From the NCBI RefSeq assembly GCF_900116445.1, contig NZ_FPBH01000019.1:62001-126000 (forward strand): a stretch of DNA of 64,000 nt, read 5' to 3'. Below, piece after piece: positions 8,871 to 18,300 of the stretch (positions are counted from its first letter, which is position 1; each line of letters starts with the position of its first letter). The position numbers and the translations under genes are program-made. Source of the DNA: Paraburkholderia aspalathi. Lineage in GTDB: Bacteria; Pseudomonadota; Gammaproteobacteria; Burkholderiales; Burkholderiaceae. Under the pieces are notes generated by a model, which saw only the letters and a program-made list of their open reading frames with translations, did no database searches and was not told the origin of the DNA.

Positions 8871-10145
8871 ATGTCCAGCAAAATCGTCGGCACTGTAGAT
8901 GCTCCATCCGAACGCGAGCCCATCCACATGGGCTTCGTCATCGCATGGCTTTTCTGTGCCGCGTTCTACTTCATGCAGTACATGCTGCGTTCAGCGCCGG
9001 GCGTGATGGTGCCCGAGCTGAGTGCGGCGTTCGCGCGCGATGCGCTGGGCGTGGGTGCGCTCGTCGGCCTGTACTACTACACCTATGCGCTGTTCTCGAT
9101 TCTTTGCGGTGCGCTGCTCGACCGGCTCGGCGGCAAGGCGGTCATTCCGGCCGGCATCGTTCTCGTGGCTGTTGGGGCGGCGCTGTTCGGCCTTGGCAGC
9201 GTGGAGGCGGCGCAGGTCGGTCGCCTGCTGCAAGGCGCGGGGTCGGCGTGTGGCTTTATCGGCGCGGTGTATCTCGCCACGCACGGCTTTCCGCCACGCT
9301 CTCTTGCGACGGCGGTAGGCTTCACTCAATGCTTCGGTATGCTGGGCGGTTCCGCGGGTCAGTTCGCCGTCGCGCCGCTCATTCACGGCGTCATCACATG
9401 GCAGCAGTTCTGGTGGCTGTCCGGCCTCGTGATCTTTGTGATCGCCCTACTGGTGCTCTTCGTGACGCCGGCAGCCCATGACAACAGCCCTGCCAGCCAG
9501 GGCTCGTGGCTGAAGATGTTCGCGCCGTACAAGCAGGTACTCACGAATCCGCAGTCCTACCTTTGCGGCTTCTGCGCCGGCCTTTTGTTCCTGCCGACTA
9601 CGATTGGCGACATGATCTGGGGCATTCCATTCCTGCACAGCGGTCTCAACGTCAGCTATGGAGAGGCCGTCAATCGCGCGAGCATGGTGCCGCTCGGCTG
9701 GGTGATCGGCTGCCCGCTGCTAGGCTACCTGGCCGACCGTCTGGGCCGCCGCAAGCCGGTATTGATCGGCGGTGCGCTGCTGATGCTGGTGTCGGGCGCC
9801 GGCATTTTTTATCTGCCGGCCGGCGTGGCGCCGCCATATGTGCTCGGCCTGCTGCTCGGCATCGGCTCCGGTGCGGCGATGCTGCCCTACACGGTGATCA
9901 AGGAAGTCAACCCCGACAACGTGAAAGGCAGCGCCAGCGGCGCGATCAATTTTCTGGTGTTCACATTCAGCGCGTTGCTCACGCCGGTGTACGGCAAGCT
10001 GCTCGCCCACCATGCGAACGGCGGCACAATGGATCTGTCTACATTCCGGGCAGCCGGTTCATGGCTGATCGGTGGCATCGTGCTTGCCATGGTGCTCGCT
10101 ATATTCATGCGCGAGACCGGACCGCGCGGACGCGCGAACGCGTGA
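8871..10145 (+). CDS. MFS transporter
   Basis: A 424-residue carrier with 12 predicted membrane helices. The loop between helices 2 and 3 reads GALLDRLGGKAVIPAG, and the equivalent loop in the second half reads GYLADRLGRRKPVLIGG, the G-x-L-x-D-R-x-G-R signature of the superfamily. It probably forms one transcript with poxB upstream, but the substrate cannot be inferred from sequence. Monocarboxylate or sugar-acid transport would suit the neighbour. It ends seven bases before an inverted repeat that separates it from the convergent acyl-CoA dehydrogenase gene. Confidence 0.8.
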   Translation: MSSKIVGTVDAPSEREPIHMGFVIAWLFCAAFYFMQYMLRSAPGVMVPELSAAFARDALGVGALVGLYYYTYALFSILCGALLDRLGGKAVIPAGIVLVAVGAALFGLGSVEAAQVGRLLQGAGSACGFIGAVYLATHGFPPRSLATAVGFTQCFGMLGGSAGQFAVAPLIHGVITWQQFWWLSGLVIFVIALLVLFVTPAAHDNSPASQGSWLKMFAPYKQVLTNPQSYLCGFCAGLLFLPTTIGDMIWGIPFLHSGLNVSYGEAVNRASMVPLGWVIGCPLLGYLADRLGRRKPVLIGGALLMLVSGAGIFYLPAGVAPPYVLGLLLGIGSGAAMLPYTVIKEVNPDNVKGSASGAINFLVFTFSALLTPVYGKLLAHHANGGTMDLSTFRAAGSWLIGGIVLAMVLAIFMRETGPRGRANA

Positions 10146-10151
10146 GGGCGA

Positions 10152-10192
10152 CGCCAGGTTCTTCAGCAAGGAGGAGCCCCTTGAACCTGGCG
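10152..10192. terminator. Inverted repeat, likely bidirectional terminator
   Basis: CGCCAGGTTC at 10152-10161 is perfectly complementary to GAACCTGGCG at 10183-10192, with a 21-base loop. It sits exactly between the stops of two convergent genes (10145 and 10200). There is no long T run, so termination may be only partly intrinsic. Confidence 0.6.
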
Positions 10193-10199
10193 CTATCCG

Positions 10200-11444
10200 T
10201 TACACCGAGGGCGTCAGGTAAGGATTGACCTTGCCCGGCGCATAAGGCTGCGTCTTGAGTTCCATCCGTGCAATGCTCTGCAAGTGAACCTCGTCCGGGC
10301 CATCGGCGAAGCGCAATGCACGGCCCCACGTCCAGCTGTCGGCCAATGGCGTGTCGGGGCTCAGCCCCATTGCGCCGAACACCTGCATCGCCCGCTCGCA
10401 TACGGCGGTGTGAACTGTCGGCACGAGCGCCTTGATCATCGAGATCTCCTTGCGCGCGTCCTTCGCACCCACGTTGTCGATCATCCACGCGGCCTTGAGA
10501 ACGAACAGCCTCGCCTGATCGATTTCGATTCTGGACTTCGCGATCCACTCGGCGACTGTTCCGTGTTCAAACAGCGTCTTGCCGAATGCCGTGCGCGCCT
10601 GGGCCCGCTCCACCATCAACTCGAGCGCCAGTTCCGCGGCGCCGATCGAGCGCATGCAATGATGAATCCGTCCCGGCCCGAGACGCGCCTGCGCCAGTGC
10701 AAAGCCGCTGCCTTCTTCACCGAGGAGATTCGATCGCGGCACGCGCACGCCTTTGAACTCGATCTCGCAGTGGCCTTCCGGCGCCACATGATTGACCACC
10801 GGGATATTGCGGATCACCTTGACGCCAGGTGTGTCGCGAGGCACGAGAATCATGCTCTGCTGACTGTGGCTCGGCGCGTCCGGATCCGTTTTGCCCATCA
10901 CGATGAAGATCTGGCAATTCGGATGGGCTGCATTCGTGATGAACCACTTGCGGCCGTCGATCACATAGTCGTCCCCGTCGCGACGAATCGACGTGGTGAT
11001 ATTGGTCGCGTCTGAAGAGGCCACCGCCGGCTCCGTCATCGCGAACGCCGAACGAATCTTGCCGTCGAGAAGGGGCTTGAGCCACTTCTCGCGCTGAGCG
11101 GGCGTGGCAAACATATGCAGCAATTCCATATTGCCCGTGTCCGGCGCGTTGCAGTTGAACACCTCGGACGCCCACGACACCCGGCCCATGATCTCAGCGA
11201 GAGGCGCGTACTCGAGATTGGTCAGGCGGGTACCGGGCTCGTCATCGCGCAGATGCGGCAAGAACAGGTTCCAGAGACCCTCTTCACGCGCCTTGTCCTT
11301 CAAGGTCTCCATAAAGGAAACCGGATACTGACCGGCACTCACTTCATCGTGCCATTGCCGGATGCGCGGAACGATATGCGTGTCCATGAACGCACGCACC
11401 TGAGTACGCAGCGCTTCGACTTTCGGGCTGTATGCAAAGTCCAT
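10200..11444 (-). CDS. Acyl-CoA dehydrogenase family protein (LvaC/ACAD10-11 like)
   Basis: A 414-residue flavoprotein starting at MDFAYSPKVEALRTQV (ATG 11444, GGAAGAG upstream). The acyl-CoA dehydrogenase fold shows in AFAMTEPAVASSDATNI, WFITNAAHPN and the C-terminal QVFGAMGLSPDTPLADSW. It is last in a minus-strand set with SDR, APH-like kinase and histidine phosphatase genes. In levulinate catabolism (LvaA/LvaC) and in human ACAD10/11, a kinase of this type phosphorylates a 4-hydroxyacyl-CoA, and the dehydrogenase-fold partner then removes phosphate. I infer the same kind of role here. Ordinary fatty acyl-CoA dehydrogenation is the alternative. Confidence 0.8.
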   Translation of the reverse strand: MDFAYSPKVEALRTQVRAFMDTHIVPRIRQWHDEVSAGQYPVSFMETLKDKAREEGLWNLFLPHLRDDEPGTRLTNLEYAPLAEIMGRVSWASEVFNCNAPDTGNMELLHMFATPAQREKWLKPLLDGKIRSAFAMTEPAVASSDATNITTSIRRDGDDYVIDGRKWFITNAAHPNCQIFIVMGKTDPDAPSHSQQSMILVPRDTPGVKVIRNIPVVNHVAPEGHCEIEFKGVRVPRSNLLGEEGSGFALAQARLGPGRIHHCMRSIGAAELALELMVERAQARTAFGKTLFEHGTVAEWIAKSRIEIDQARLFVLKAAWMIDNVGAKDARKEISMIKALVPTVHTAVCERAMQVFGAMGLSPDTPLADSWTWGRALRFADGPDEVHLQSIARMELKTQPYAPGKVNPYLTPSV

Positions 11445-11522
11445 TTTTACTCTTCCATAATCTGATTGGTGTTGTCGATGCACGGCCAACGACGTGGCCA
11501 GTACCGTGCCTCGACCCCATGA

Positions 11523-12287
11523 CTAGATCGTCAGTCCACCGTCGACGACGATACACTCTCCGTTGGTATAGCTCGCAGCGTCGGACACCAGGTACAGCAC
11601 GGTACCCGCCATCTCACGAGGTTCCGCATGACGTCGCAGCGGAATCTGCGACACCCAGCTCTCGTACGTGGCCTGATCTGCGAACAGCGCCCCTGCAAAG
11701 CGGGTTTTGGTCAGTCCGGGAAGCAGCGCATTCACCCGGATCCCCAACGGTCCGCACTCCTTCGCGAAGGCCCGCGTCATGTTGACAACGGCGGCCTTGG
11801 TGATCGAGTAGATGCCCTGTCTGTCGCCAGGCTGCAATGCATTGACCGAAGCCGTGTTGACGATCGCGCCGCCGCCGTTTTCCCGCATCAACTTGCCCGC
11901 CTCGACGGACATGAAGAAGTAACCGCGCAGATTGACTTCCACCGTCTTTTCGAAGGACGACAGATCGGTATCGAGAATGTGGCCAAAATACGGATTGGTC
12001 GCCGCGTTGTTGACGAGAATGTCCAGACGGCCATGCCGTGCCCGAATATGCTGGAAGATCGCGTGGATGTCCTCGAGACGCCCCACGTGGCACGGGTACG
12101 CTTCGGCGCTCCCGCCCGCTTCCTTGATTTCGCTTGCAACGGATTCACAATCTTCCAGCTTGCGGCTCGACACAATCACGTGGGCACCCTGCTCGGCGAG
12201 CAATTTCGCGATCTCTTCGCCGATACCCCGGCTCGCGCCCGTCACCAGCGCAATCTTTCCTTTCAGGTCAAACAGATTTGTAGTCAC
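11523..12287 (-). CDS. SDR family NAD(P)-dependent oxidoreductase
   Basis: A 254-residue classical short-chain dehydrogenase. TGASRGIGEEIA near the N-terminus binds the cofactor, NNAAT follows, Ser is in NTASVNALQ, and the catalytic pair is YSITK. It ends in VVDGGLTI, as usual. It could reduce a keto group or oxidise a hydroxyl group on an acyl-CoA. By analogy with LvaD it may interconvert 4-oxo- and 4-hydroxyacyl-CoA for the neighbouring kinase and dehydrogenase, which is inference from context. It lies 78 bases before the acyl-CoA dehydrogenase gene and 42 after the kinase gene. Confidence 0.85.
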   Translation of the reverse strand: MTTNLFDLKGKIALVTGASRGIGEEIAKLLAEQGAHVIVSSRKLEDCESVASEIKEAGGSAEAYPCHVGRLEDIHAIFQHIRARHGRLDILVNNAATNPYFGHILDTDLSSFEKTVEVNLRGYFFMSVEAGKLMRENGGGAIVNTASVNALQPGDRQGIYSITKAAVVNMTRAFAKECGPLGIRVNALLPGLTKTRFAGALFADQATYESWVSQIPLRRHAEPREMAGTVLYLVSDAASYTNGECIVVDGGLTI

Positions 12288-12329
12288 GATCAGTATTCCT
12301 ATTTCTACGTTCCGATTTCCTGCCTGTCT

Positions 12330-13349
12330 TCAGATCAGGTCAATGCCCATCTTCGCAAGCGCTCCGGCCATCTCCCCCACCTGCCGCGCTTTTTCATTCG
12401 ATGCGTTGCCGCCCAAGGCACGCTTCTTCACGCCTTGTGCGATAGCCGCGAGCCGGAAGAAGCTGAACGCGAGGTAGAAGTTCCAGTTCTCAATCGACGA
12501 AATGCCCCGCAGCGCGCAATACCGCTCAACAATCGACGCCTCGTCCGGCACGCCCAACGCGCCTCGATTCAAGCCTGCGAGTCCGGCGATATGGCTGCCG
12601 GGCGGAAGCCGCAAACACATGCAGAAGTACGCGATGTCAGCCAACGGATTGCCGAGCGTGGAGAGCTCCCAATCGAGAACGGCGCGGACTTGAGGCGCAT
12701 CGCGCATGAAGATGATGTTGTCGATACGGAAGTCGCCGTGCACGAGCGAAGGTTTTCCCGTTTCCGCCGGACAGTGGGCAGGCAGCCATTCGATCAGCGA
12801 CTCCATGGCCGCCAACGTATCGGTTTGCGCGGCGCGATATTGCCTCGTCCAAACGTCGATCTGACGCTCGAAGTAATTGCCCGGTCGGCCGTAGTCGGAC
12901 AATCCGGCTTCATCGATATCCACGTCGTGGAGAGCCGCCATTGTGCCGAGCAGGGCGTCGTATATCGCGCCGCGCTCCTCGACGGATACTTCGGGCAGCG
13001 CCGGGTTCCAGAAGATTCGCCCGTCTTCGTAGCTCATGACGTAAAACAGGCTGCCGATGACATCGCGGTCCTCGCAAAGGTGATACGCGCGAGCAACGGG
13101 AACCGGTGTCTGGCCGAGCGCCGATATCACACGAAACTCGCGATCAACCGCATGCGCCGCCTTGAGCAGGTCGCCGGGAGGTTGACGTCTCAACACGTAG
13201 CTTCCGCTTTGCGCCTTCAAAAGAAACGTCGGATTGGATTGGCCGCCGGGAAATTTCTCGACGGACATCGGTCCTTGAAACCCGGGCACGTGCACCGTCA
13301 GATAACGTGTGAGTTCGTCGATGTCGAACTGGAGACTGGGGTGGTTCAT
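12330..13349 (-). CDS. Phosphotransferase (APH-like) family kinase, LvaA/ACAD10-11 type
   Basis: A 339-residue kinase of the aminoglycoside-phosphotransferase fold. The catalytic loop is LVHGDFRIDNIIF and the metal-binding Asp is in AVLDWELSTLGNP. The N-terminal glycine-rich part reads FPGGQSNPTFLLK. Proteins with this loop beside an acyl-CoA dehydrogenase are not antibiotic-resistance genes. Characterised members phosphorylate the 4-hydroxyl of 4-hydroxyacyl-CoA. It is 22 bases downstream of the histidine phosphatase gene. The ribosome site before ATG 13349 is weak, so coupling is likely. Confidence 0.82.
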   Translation of the reverse strand: MNHPSLQFDIDELTRYLTVHVPGFQGPMSVEKFPGGQSNPTFLLKAQSGSYVLRRQPPGDLLKAAHAVDREFRVISALGQTPVPVARAYHLCEDRDVIGSLFYVMSYEDGRIFWNPALPEVSVEERGAIYDALLGTMAALHDVDIDEAGLSDYGRPGNYFERQIDVWTRQYRAAQTDTLAAMESLIEWLPAHCPAETGKPSLVHGDFRIDNIIFMRDAPQVRAVLDWELSTLGNPLADIAYFCMCLRLPPGSHIAGLAGLNRGALGVPDEASIVERYCALRGISSIENWNFYLAFSFFRLAAIAQGVKKRALGGNASNEKARQVGEMAGALAKMGIDLI

Positions 13350-13371
13350 CTAGCAGGAATCCGGATTGAGG

Positions 13372-14046
13372 TCAGCCGTAGGTGACAAATTCACGCCTCT
13401 CGGCATGTTCGAGATGAGGCACTGAATTGAAGCTAACGAGCGACATCGCGTCGTCGTTAAAGACATATTGGCAAACACTGCTGTTTCGAATCTGCAGGTT
13501 CAGTGCAATCGCGCTCGCAGCGGGCGCCTGTAGAACCTGCTGGGCAGTGACCGCGATCGGGCCACCCGAACTCACCACCAGAACGCGCCTGCCGCCGGCC
13601 CGCTGGATGTCGTTGCGCGCACGCTGGACACGTGTCTGGAATTGCTGCCATGTCTCTGGAACAGCGCCCGGCAAGCGGTCATCGGCCCAGAGCTGAAGCA
13701 CGTGCCGCAGCCCTTTGTAGAAGTCCTTTTTTGAACTGGTGGCCGATAAACCTGACGGCAGGCCCTCTTCGCCGAGAGCAGCGAACAACGCCTCGAAATC
13801 GTATTCGTTCAGACCCGCGTCTTGCGCGAGCTCGACTCGCGGGCCGCCCATGGCGGCGAGAATAGCGTCGGCGGTTTGCCGATGCCGCTGCATCGTGCCG
13901 ATGACAACACGATCGAACCGCAAGTTCGCCTGCGCGAAGTATTCGCCGAGCCAGCTCGATTGGGTACGACCGGAAGGTGATAGCTCGTCATAGTTGTCAG
14001 CGCCGAAGGACGCCTGACCATGCCGTACAAGATAGAGTTCTGCCAT
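13372..14046 (-). CDS. Histidine phosphatase family protein
   Basis: The 224-residue protein begins MAELYLVRHGQASFG, with the catalytic R-H-G at residues 8-10. A second Arg lies in GTMQRHRQTADAI, and the late catalytic His region is VLVVSSGGPIAV. In this family the late pair is usually G-H, but here it reads S-G-G-P, so the second catalytic His is not at its usual place. That could mean altered or weak activity. It is the first gene after the LysR gene on the minus strand and starts with a good GAGG site. A partner role with the APH-like kinase is plausible but unproven. Confidence 0.78.
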   Translation of the reverse strand: MAELYLVRHGQASFGADNYDELSPSGRTQSSWLGEYFAQANLRFDRVVIGTMQRHRQTADAILAAMGGPRVELAQDAGLNEYDFEALFAALGEEGLPSGLSATSSKKDFYKGLRHVLQLWADDRLPGAVPETWQQFQTRVQRARNDIQRAGGRRVLVVSSGGPIAVTAQQVLQAPAASAIALNLQIRNSSVCQYVFNDDAMSLVSFNSVPHLEHAERREFVTYG

Positions 14047-14115
14047 GCCAGCCTCGCGTCAACATGGCTAGCAGAATACCCAGCGCCGCATCATTCAGGA
14101 AATTTATTGTTGTGA

Positions 14116-14127
14116 TAGTTGGCTATA
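14116..14127. promoter_or_regulatory. Inverted repeat in the promoter region of the lva-like operon
   Basis: ATAG, TTGG, CTAT forms a short inverted repeat in an AT-rich stretch 70-81 bases upstream of the histidine phosphatase start. It also lies just downstream of the LysR stop. Placement and size suit a LysR half-site or operator, but no experimental or comparative support is visible. Confidence 0.3.
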
Positions 14128-14184
14128 GATTTTCGTGACACCAGGCGTATATCCCACATCCCTCGCCTGCCCCGTAGATTCGCG

Positions 14185-15084
14185 CTACTGGTTCATTTCC
14201 AGCATGAGCCGGCCAACCTGCTCGCGCAACCAACGATGAGCCGGGTCCCCCGTCACGCTTCGATGCCAGTAGCCATGCGACTGAAGATCAGGAAGATCGA
14301 ACGGCAGTTCCAGGATTCGCGCGTCATAGCGCTTGAGGAGCACGAGGGGGGCCGTGAGGACGAGATCGGTTCGCATCGCAATCAACGGGGCCACCAGATA
14401 GTGTTGGACCCGCGTCTGAATCGATCGCCTGACGCCGAGCTTGGTCAGCTCGCCATCGACGAGACCCGATCCCTGGGGGCGGCTGGATACGTGGATGTGA
14501 CCGAAGCTGAGGTAGTCGTCGATCGTCAGCTTCTTCTTCGTAAACGGATGATCGCGACGCAGCATGCAGGCATAGCGGTCGCGGCCGAGCGGTTCCTGCT
14601 CGAGGTAAGGATCGTCAATCAGCGGCGCGTCGATCGCAAGATTGACTGCACCGCTCGCTAGCGCTTCCGGAACCTCTTTACGCGTCGTGAAGTAGCTCTC
14701 GATGCGGATGCCGGGCGCCAGTCGCTGCAGCACCTCCTCGAGCGCAGGCAGAAGAAGCGCCTCCGTGAGGTCGGTCATGCTGAGCCGGAACGTGCGCTCG
14801 GACGAGCCGGGATCGAAGCGTCCGCCGACGTGCGTACTCGAGTCGAGCAGCTGCAGCGCCTCACGAACCTGGCCGATGATGTTTTCCGAAACGGGCGTCG
14901 GCATCATGCCGGCCGACGTACTCACAAACAGCTGATCGTCGAATGTTTTGCGCATCCGCGACAATGCATTGCTGACAGCAGGCTGAGTGATGAATAGCAT
15001 TTCCGCTGCGCGCGTCAGGTTTCGTGTTCTGTAGACGGCTTCGAAGACAACGAAGAGATTCAGGTCAACCTTTGACAGACGCAT
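14185..15084 (-). CDS. LysR family transcriptional regulator (NodD/NahR-like)
   Basis: A 299-residue protein read from MRLSKVDLNLFVVFEAV (ATG 15084). An in-frame ATG at 15105 is also possible. The N-terminal helix-turn-helix covers roughly residues 18-45 (RNLTRAAEMLFITQPAVSNAL). The effector domain includes FRLSMTDLTEALLLPALEE, typical of the NodD/NahR/PcpR branch. It lies upstream of and in the same direction as the histidine phosphatase, kinase, SDR and dehydrogenase genes and is the obvious candidate for their control. The inducer is unknown. Confidence 0.82.
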   Translation of the reverse strand: MRLSKVDLNLFVVFEAVYRTRNLTRAAEMLFITQPAVSNALSRMRKTFDDQLFVSTSAGMMPTPVSENIIGQVREALQLLDSSTHVGGRFDPGSSERTFRLSMTDLTEALLLPALEEVLQRLAPGIRIESYFTTRKEVPEALASGAVNLAIDAPLIDDPYLEQEPLGRDRYACMLRRDHPFTKKKLTIDDYLSFGHIHVSSRPQGSGLVDGELTKLGVRRSIQTRVQHYLVAPLIAMRTDLVLTAPLVLLKRYDARILELPFDLPDLQSHGYWHRSVTGDPAHRWLREQVGRLMLEMNQ

Positions 15085-15291
15085 TTTCAAATTTCCCGAT
15101 GCCACTCGAACTGTGTTTTCGATCCATCCTGTTCACCATGCACTTGTCGGCGCAAGGCGACGATCGGCGTGGTATCAAGGAGCAACCCCGGCGAGTCTAC
15201 TCCTGCAAGTGAGAGACAACCAGACAGGGGCCAATCGGTGAAGGACCCACTTATCTTGCATCGACTCCTTGCTGGTCGATATCACCCAGCG

Positions 15292-15319
15292 GGGGGAGCG
15301 GCGTCATGATGGCTCCCCC
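15292..15319. terminator. Stem-loop downstream of the regulator at 15357
   Basis: GGGGGAGC at 15292-15299 pairs perfectly with GCTCCCCC at 15312-15319 across a 12-base loop. It lies 38 bases past the stop of the large minus-strand regulator, in the right position for its terminator. No T tract follows on the minus strand. Confidence 0.5.
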
Positions 15320-15356
15320 GTGTCTCATGTCTTGCACCTCTTGCTTGAAGCATCTA

Positions 15357-18300
15357 TCAGCTTGCTGAAAGAGCAAGCAGGCGCTGGCCGATCTGACCAC
15401 CACGCGGCAAGGAATTCGACAGCCGCTCGAGCGCCGACATGAAATGGCGCTGCTGCACATCCGCCTGTTCGGCGTCGCCGTGGGCCTCGTGAATCGCCGC
15501 CGCCGTACGATGAAGCCGCCAGTCCGCCAGCGGGGTTTCGAAGCCTTCCGTGACCGCGAACGCGGCGTTGATGTGCTCGAGTGCAACGACCGCATCGCCA
15601 CTCGCGAGCGCCTCTCGCGCTGCGACGTCCCAAGCGAGCGCCTGCCACGTCCGGTCTTCGGTGGCGAGGGCGAGCTTGAGGAACGCCTCGGCGCGCGATC
15701 TCGCGGTGCGATGGTCGCCCGCCATCATCGCGGCCTCGGCGGTACCCCATTCGATTGACAGCCGCCAGTACCAGTCGAACATGATGGGTGTAGCGTCCAG
15801 TTGCCGTTGCGCTTCAGCAAATAGCGCCGAGGCGCGCGCGCCGTCCTCCAGTCCGATATACGCGAGGCCCGCGAGTACGATGCACGCACGGTGTTGCACG
15901 GGCAGCAGCGCGCCGGCGTCGGCTTCGACCGCTCGATCGGAGGAGTTTGAAGCCGGCACGAAGCGTTCGTACATGTCAATGACTGACTCGTAGTCCATTG
16001 TGTGCACGAACAACCAACCCCGATAGACCTCGAGTGTGCGAGCCGCAAAATAGTCGCCATTCTCGTGGTACGACGCCATGCCCTGCTCGAACGATTCCAT
16101 CGAGCGCCCCAACTCTCCCAGGAAGAGTTGAGCCCACGCCGTACCCAGCCGGACCATCCACGTCGCTCTCGCGAGGTCGAAGCCCGGATGTTCCACCGCA
16201 TGCTCAAAGAGGATCTGGTAATTCGCCCGTACCGTGCCGAGTGCTTCACGATAGCGGGTGGAAATGATGCACAGCATGCTGTGCTCCATATTCGCCCGGG
16301 CGATCAGCAAGGGATCCCCCGTCTCGCGCAGCGCACGCATCGCCGTCTCGCACTCGGTCAGATCGGCATGCGACCAGCCGTCGGTCCAGATACGGCGTAC
16401 GTAGGCACTTACGCGCACCAGCGCACTGACGCGCAGGTCAGGATGCGATGCGCTGAGCGTCAGCGCATCGTTGAGCACCTCGATGCAACGTTGCCGGTCG
16501 CTCCAGCTAAAAACGTAGGCCAGGCCGAGCATGGCGCGCAATTGCGCATCGAGCCGACCAATCGTGCGTGCCTGCTCCTCCAGTTCGATCCAGGCGGCCT
16601 CGGCGCGCGGATCGTGCGCCGCTGCGTAAAGCGACGCACGCGCCTCGGCAAACTCAAAGCTTTTCAACGGGCGCAAATCAGCCGGCAACCTGATGGTGAG
16701 CGAGGCGGCAAAATCGAGAATCGACTGCGCCTCGCGATACGCAAACCGAACCTTCGCGGTTTGCAGCGCAATGCGTAAGTAGTCGATCGCCTTGAGCCAG
16801 TCTCGCGCGTCGGCGAAATGATGTCCGAGCTCGTATGCCACCTCGGCTCGCTGATCGCGAGCGTAGATCGCCTCGAGCCGTTCCGCGATTTGCCGATGCA
16901 AACGGGAGCGGCGAGTCAGCCCTTGACGCCCATAGAATGCGTGACGAATGAGAGCATGGTCGAAACAGAACATCGCCGCAGCTCCTCCATCGGGGAAGCG
17001 CTTTACGCCGCTACGCTGAATAAAGCGTTGAGTGCGTGCCAGGGCCTCGCACAGATCGTCGAACTGCTCCGCCGACAGCCCCGCGGCCTCGGCCACGGTC
17101 GCCGATGAAAAGCAGAGTCCTGCCACGCTGGCGGCTTCAAGCAGATTCCGTTCGTCGGCGCCGAGGCGCCGGATTCTGCCCTCGAGCGTCCGGGTTATCG
17201 TGTGTGGCGCTGCCGCGCCGATCGCGGCGAGTGGCGCGAGCGGCCGCCAGCCCGTCACCGTTTTGCGGACCATGTCGCGCTCCACGAGATCGGCAAGCGT
17301 CGCCCGCATAAACAATGGATTGCCGCCGCAACGTTGCGCGATGAGAAAAGACAGTTCTTCTTCGGCAGGGTCGGTGTGATCGCGGTCTGTCAGCCACGCA
17401 AGCACGGCATCGCGAGGCAATGGACCCAGCGCCAGTTCGCGGCATAGCCCCCTCAGTGCAAGCTCGTGGTGCAGTTGCTCGATGGGGTGTTCGGTCAGCG
17501 CCGCTTCGTCCGGCCGGTAAGTGACGACAACCATCAGACGCAGCGCGCCTGGCTGGCGCGCCAGCGCCGCCAGAAAATCGACGGTCGAGTAGTCGGCCCA
17601 ATGAAGATCTTCGAATATCAGAAGCAGCGGTTGCGTCTGCGTCAGGGAGCTCAGCAAGCCCCGGATCTCCCGCAGCATGCGTTCGCGCGACGCGCCAGGA
17701 AGCTGCCGATGCAGGGACTCGCGCACCTGACTCGCCACGTGGCCCGGGAGCTGCCATGCCCACGTGGGCGCGAGCGTCACCAGCGCTTTCACGACTTCGC
17801 TGCCGCCGGTTCCCTGGCACAGTTGGCCGAGCGCCTGCAGAACCGGATAAAACGGCTCCGTGCCGCCATAGCCCTCGACACAATGCCCTTCGGCAACCCA
17901 CGCGTCGTCACGTTCGAACCGTTGCGCGGCAACGAACTGCCTGAGCAACGCTGTCTTGCCGATGCCCGGTTCACCGGTAACCACCACGACCTGAGTGTTT
18001 CCGCATCGGGCCTGGTCCATGGCGGCGCACAGTTGCTGCAATTCGCTCGTGCGCCCGGCAAAGCCGCCGAAGCTCTCCCCGTTCACAGCCGGCACAAGCT
18101 CCGTGACAGGAATCTCTACGGGCGCGACAAAACGATAGCCGCGTCCACGCAGTGTTTCGATGTAGCGAGGGCGCTGCGCGCTATCGCCGAGCCGCGCCCG
18201 GATCGTCTGTATGTGGCTCTTCACGACTTCCGGCTGCACGTGCACATCAGGCCACACGGCTTCGAGCAGCGCGTCATGAGTAATCAGCGCACCGCGATTC

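Noticed and set aside
12330..13349. Possible aminoglycoside-resistance gene
   Set aside because: The kinase fold is shared, but the neighbours (acyl-CoA dehydrogenase, SDR) place it with hydroxyacyl-CoA kinases, not with resistance enzymes.
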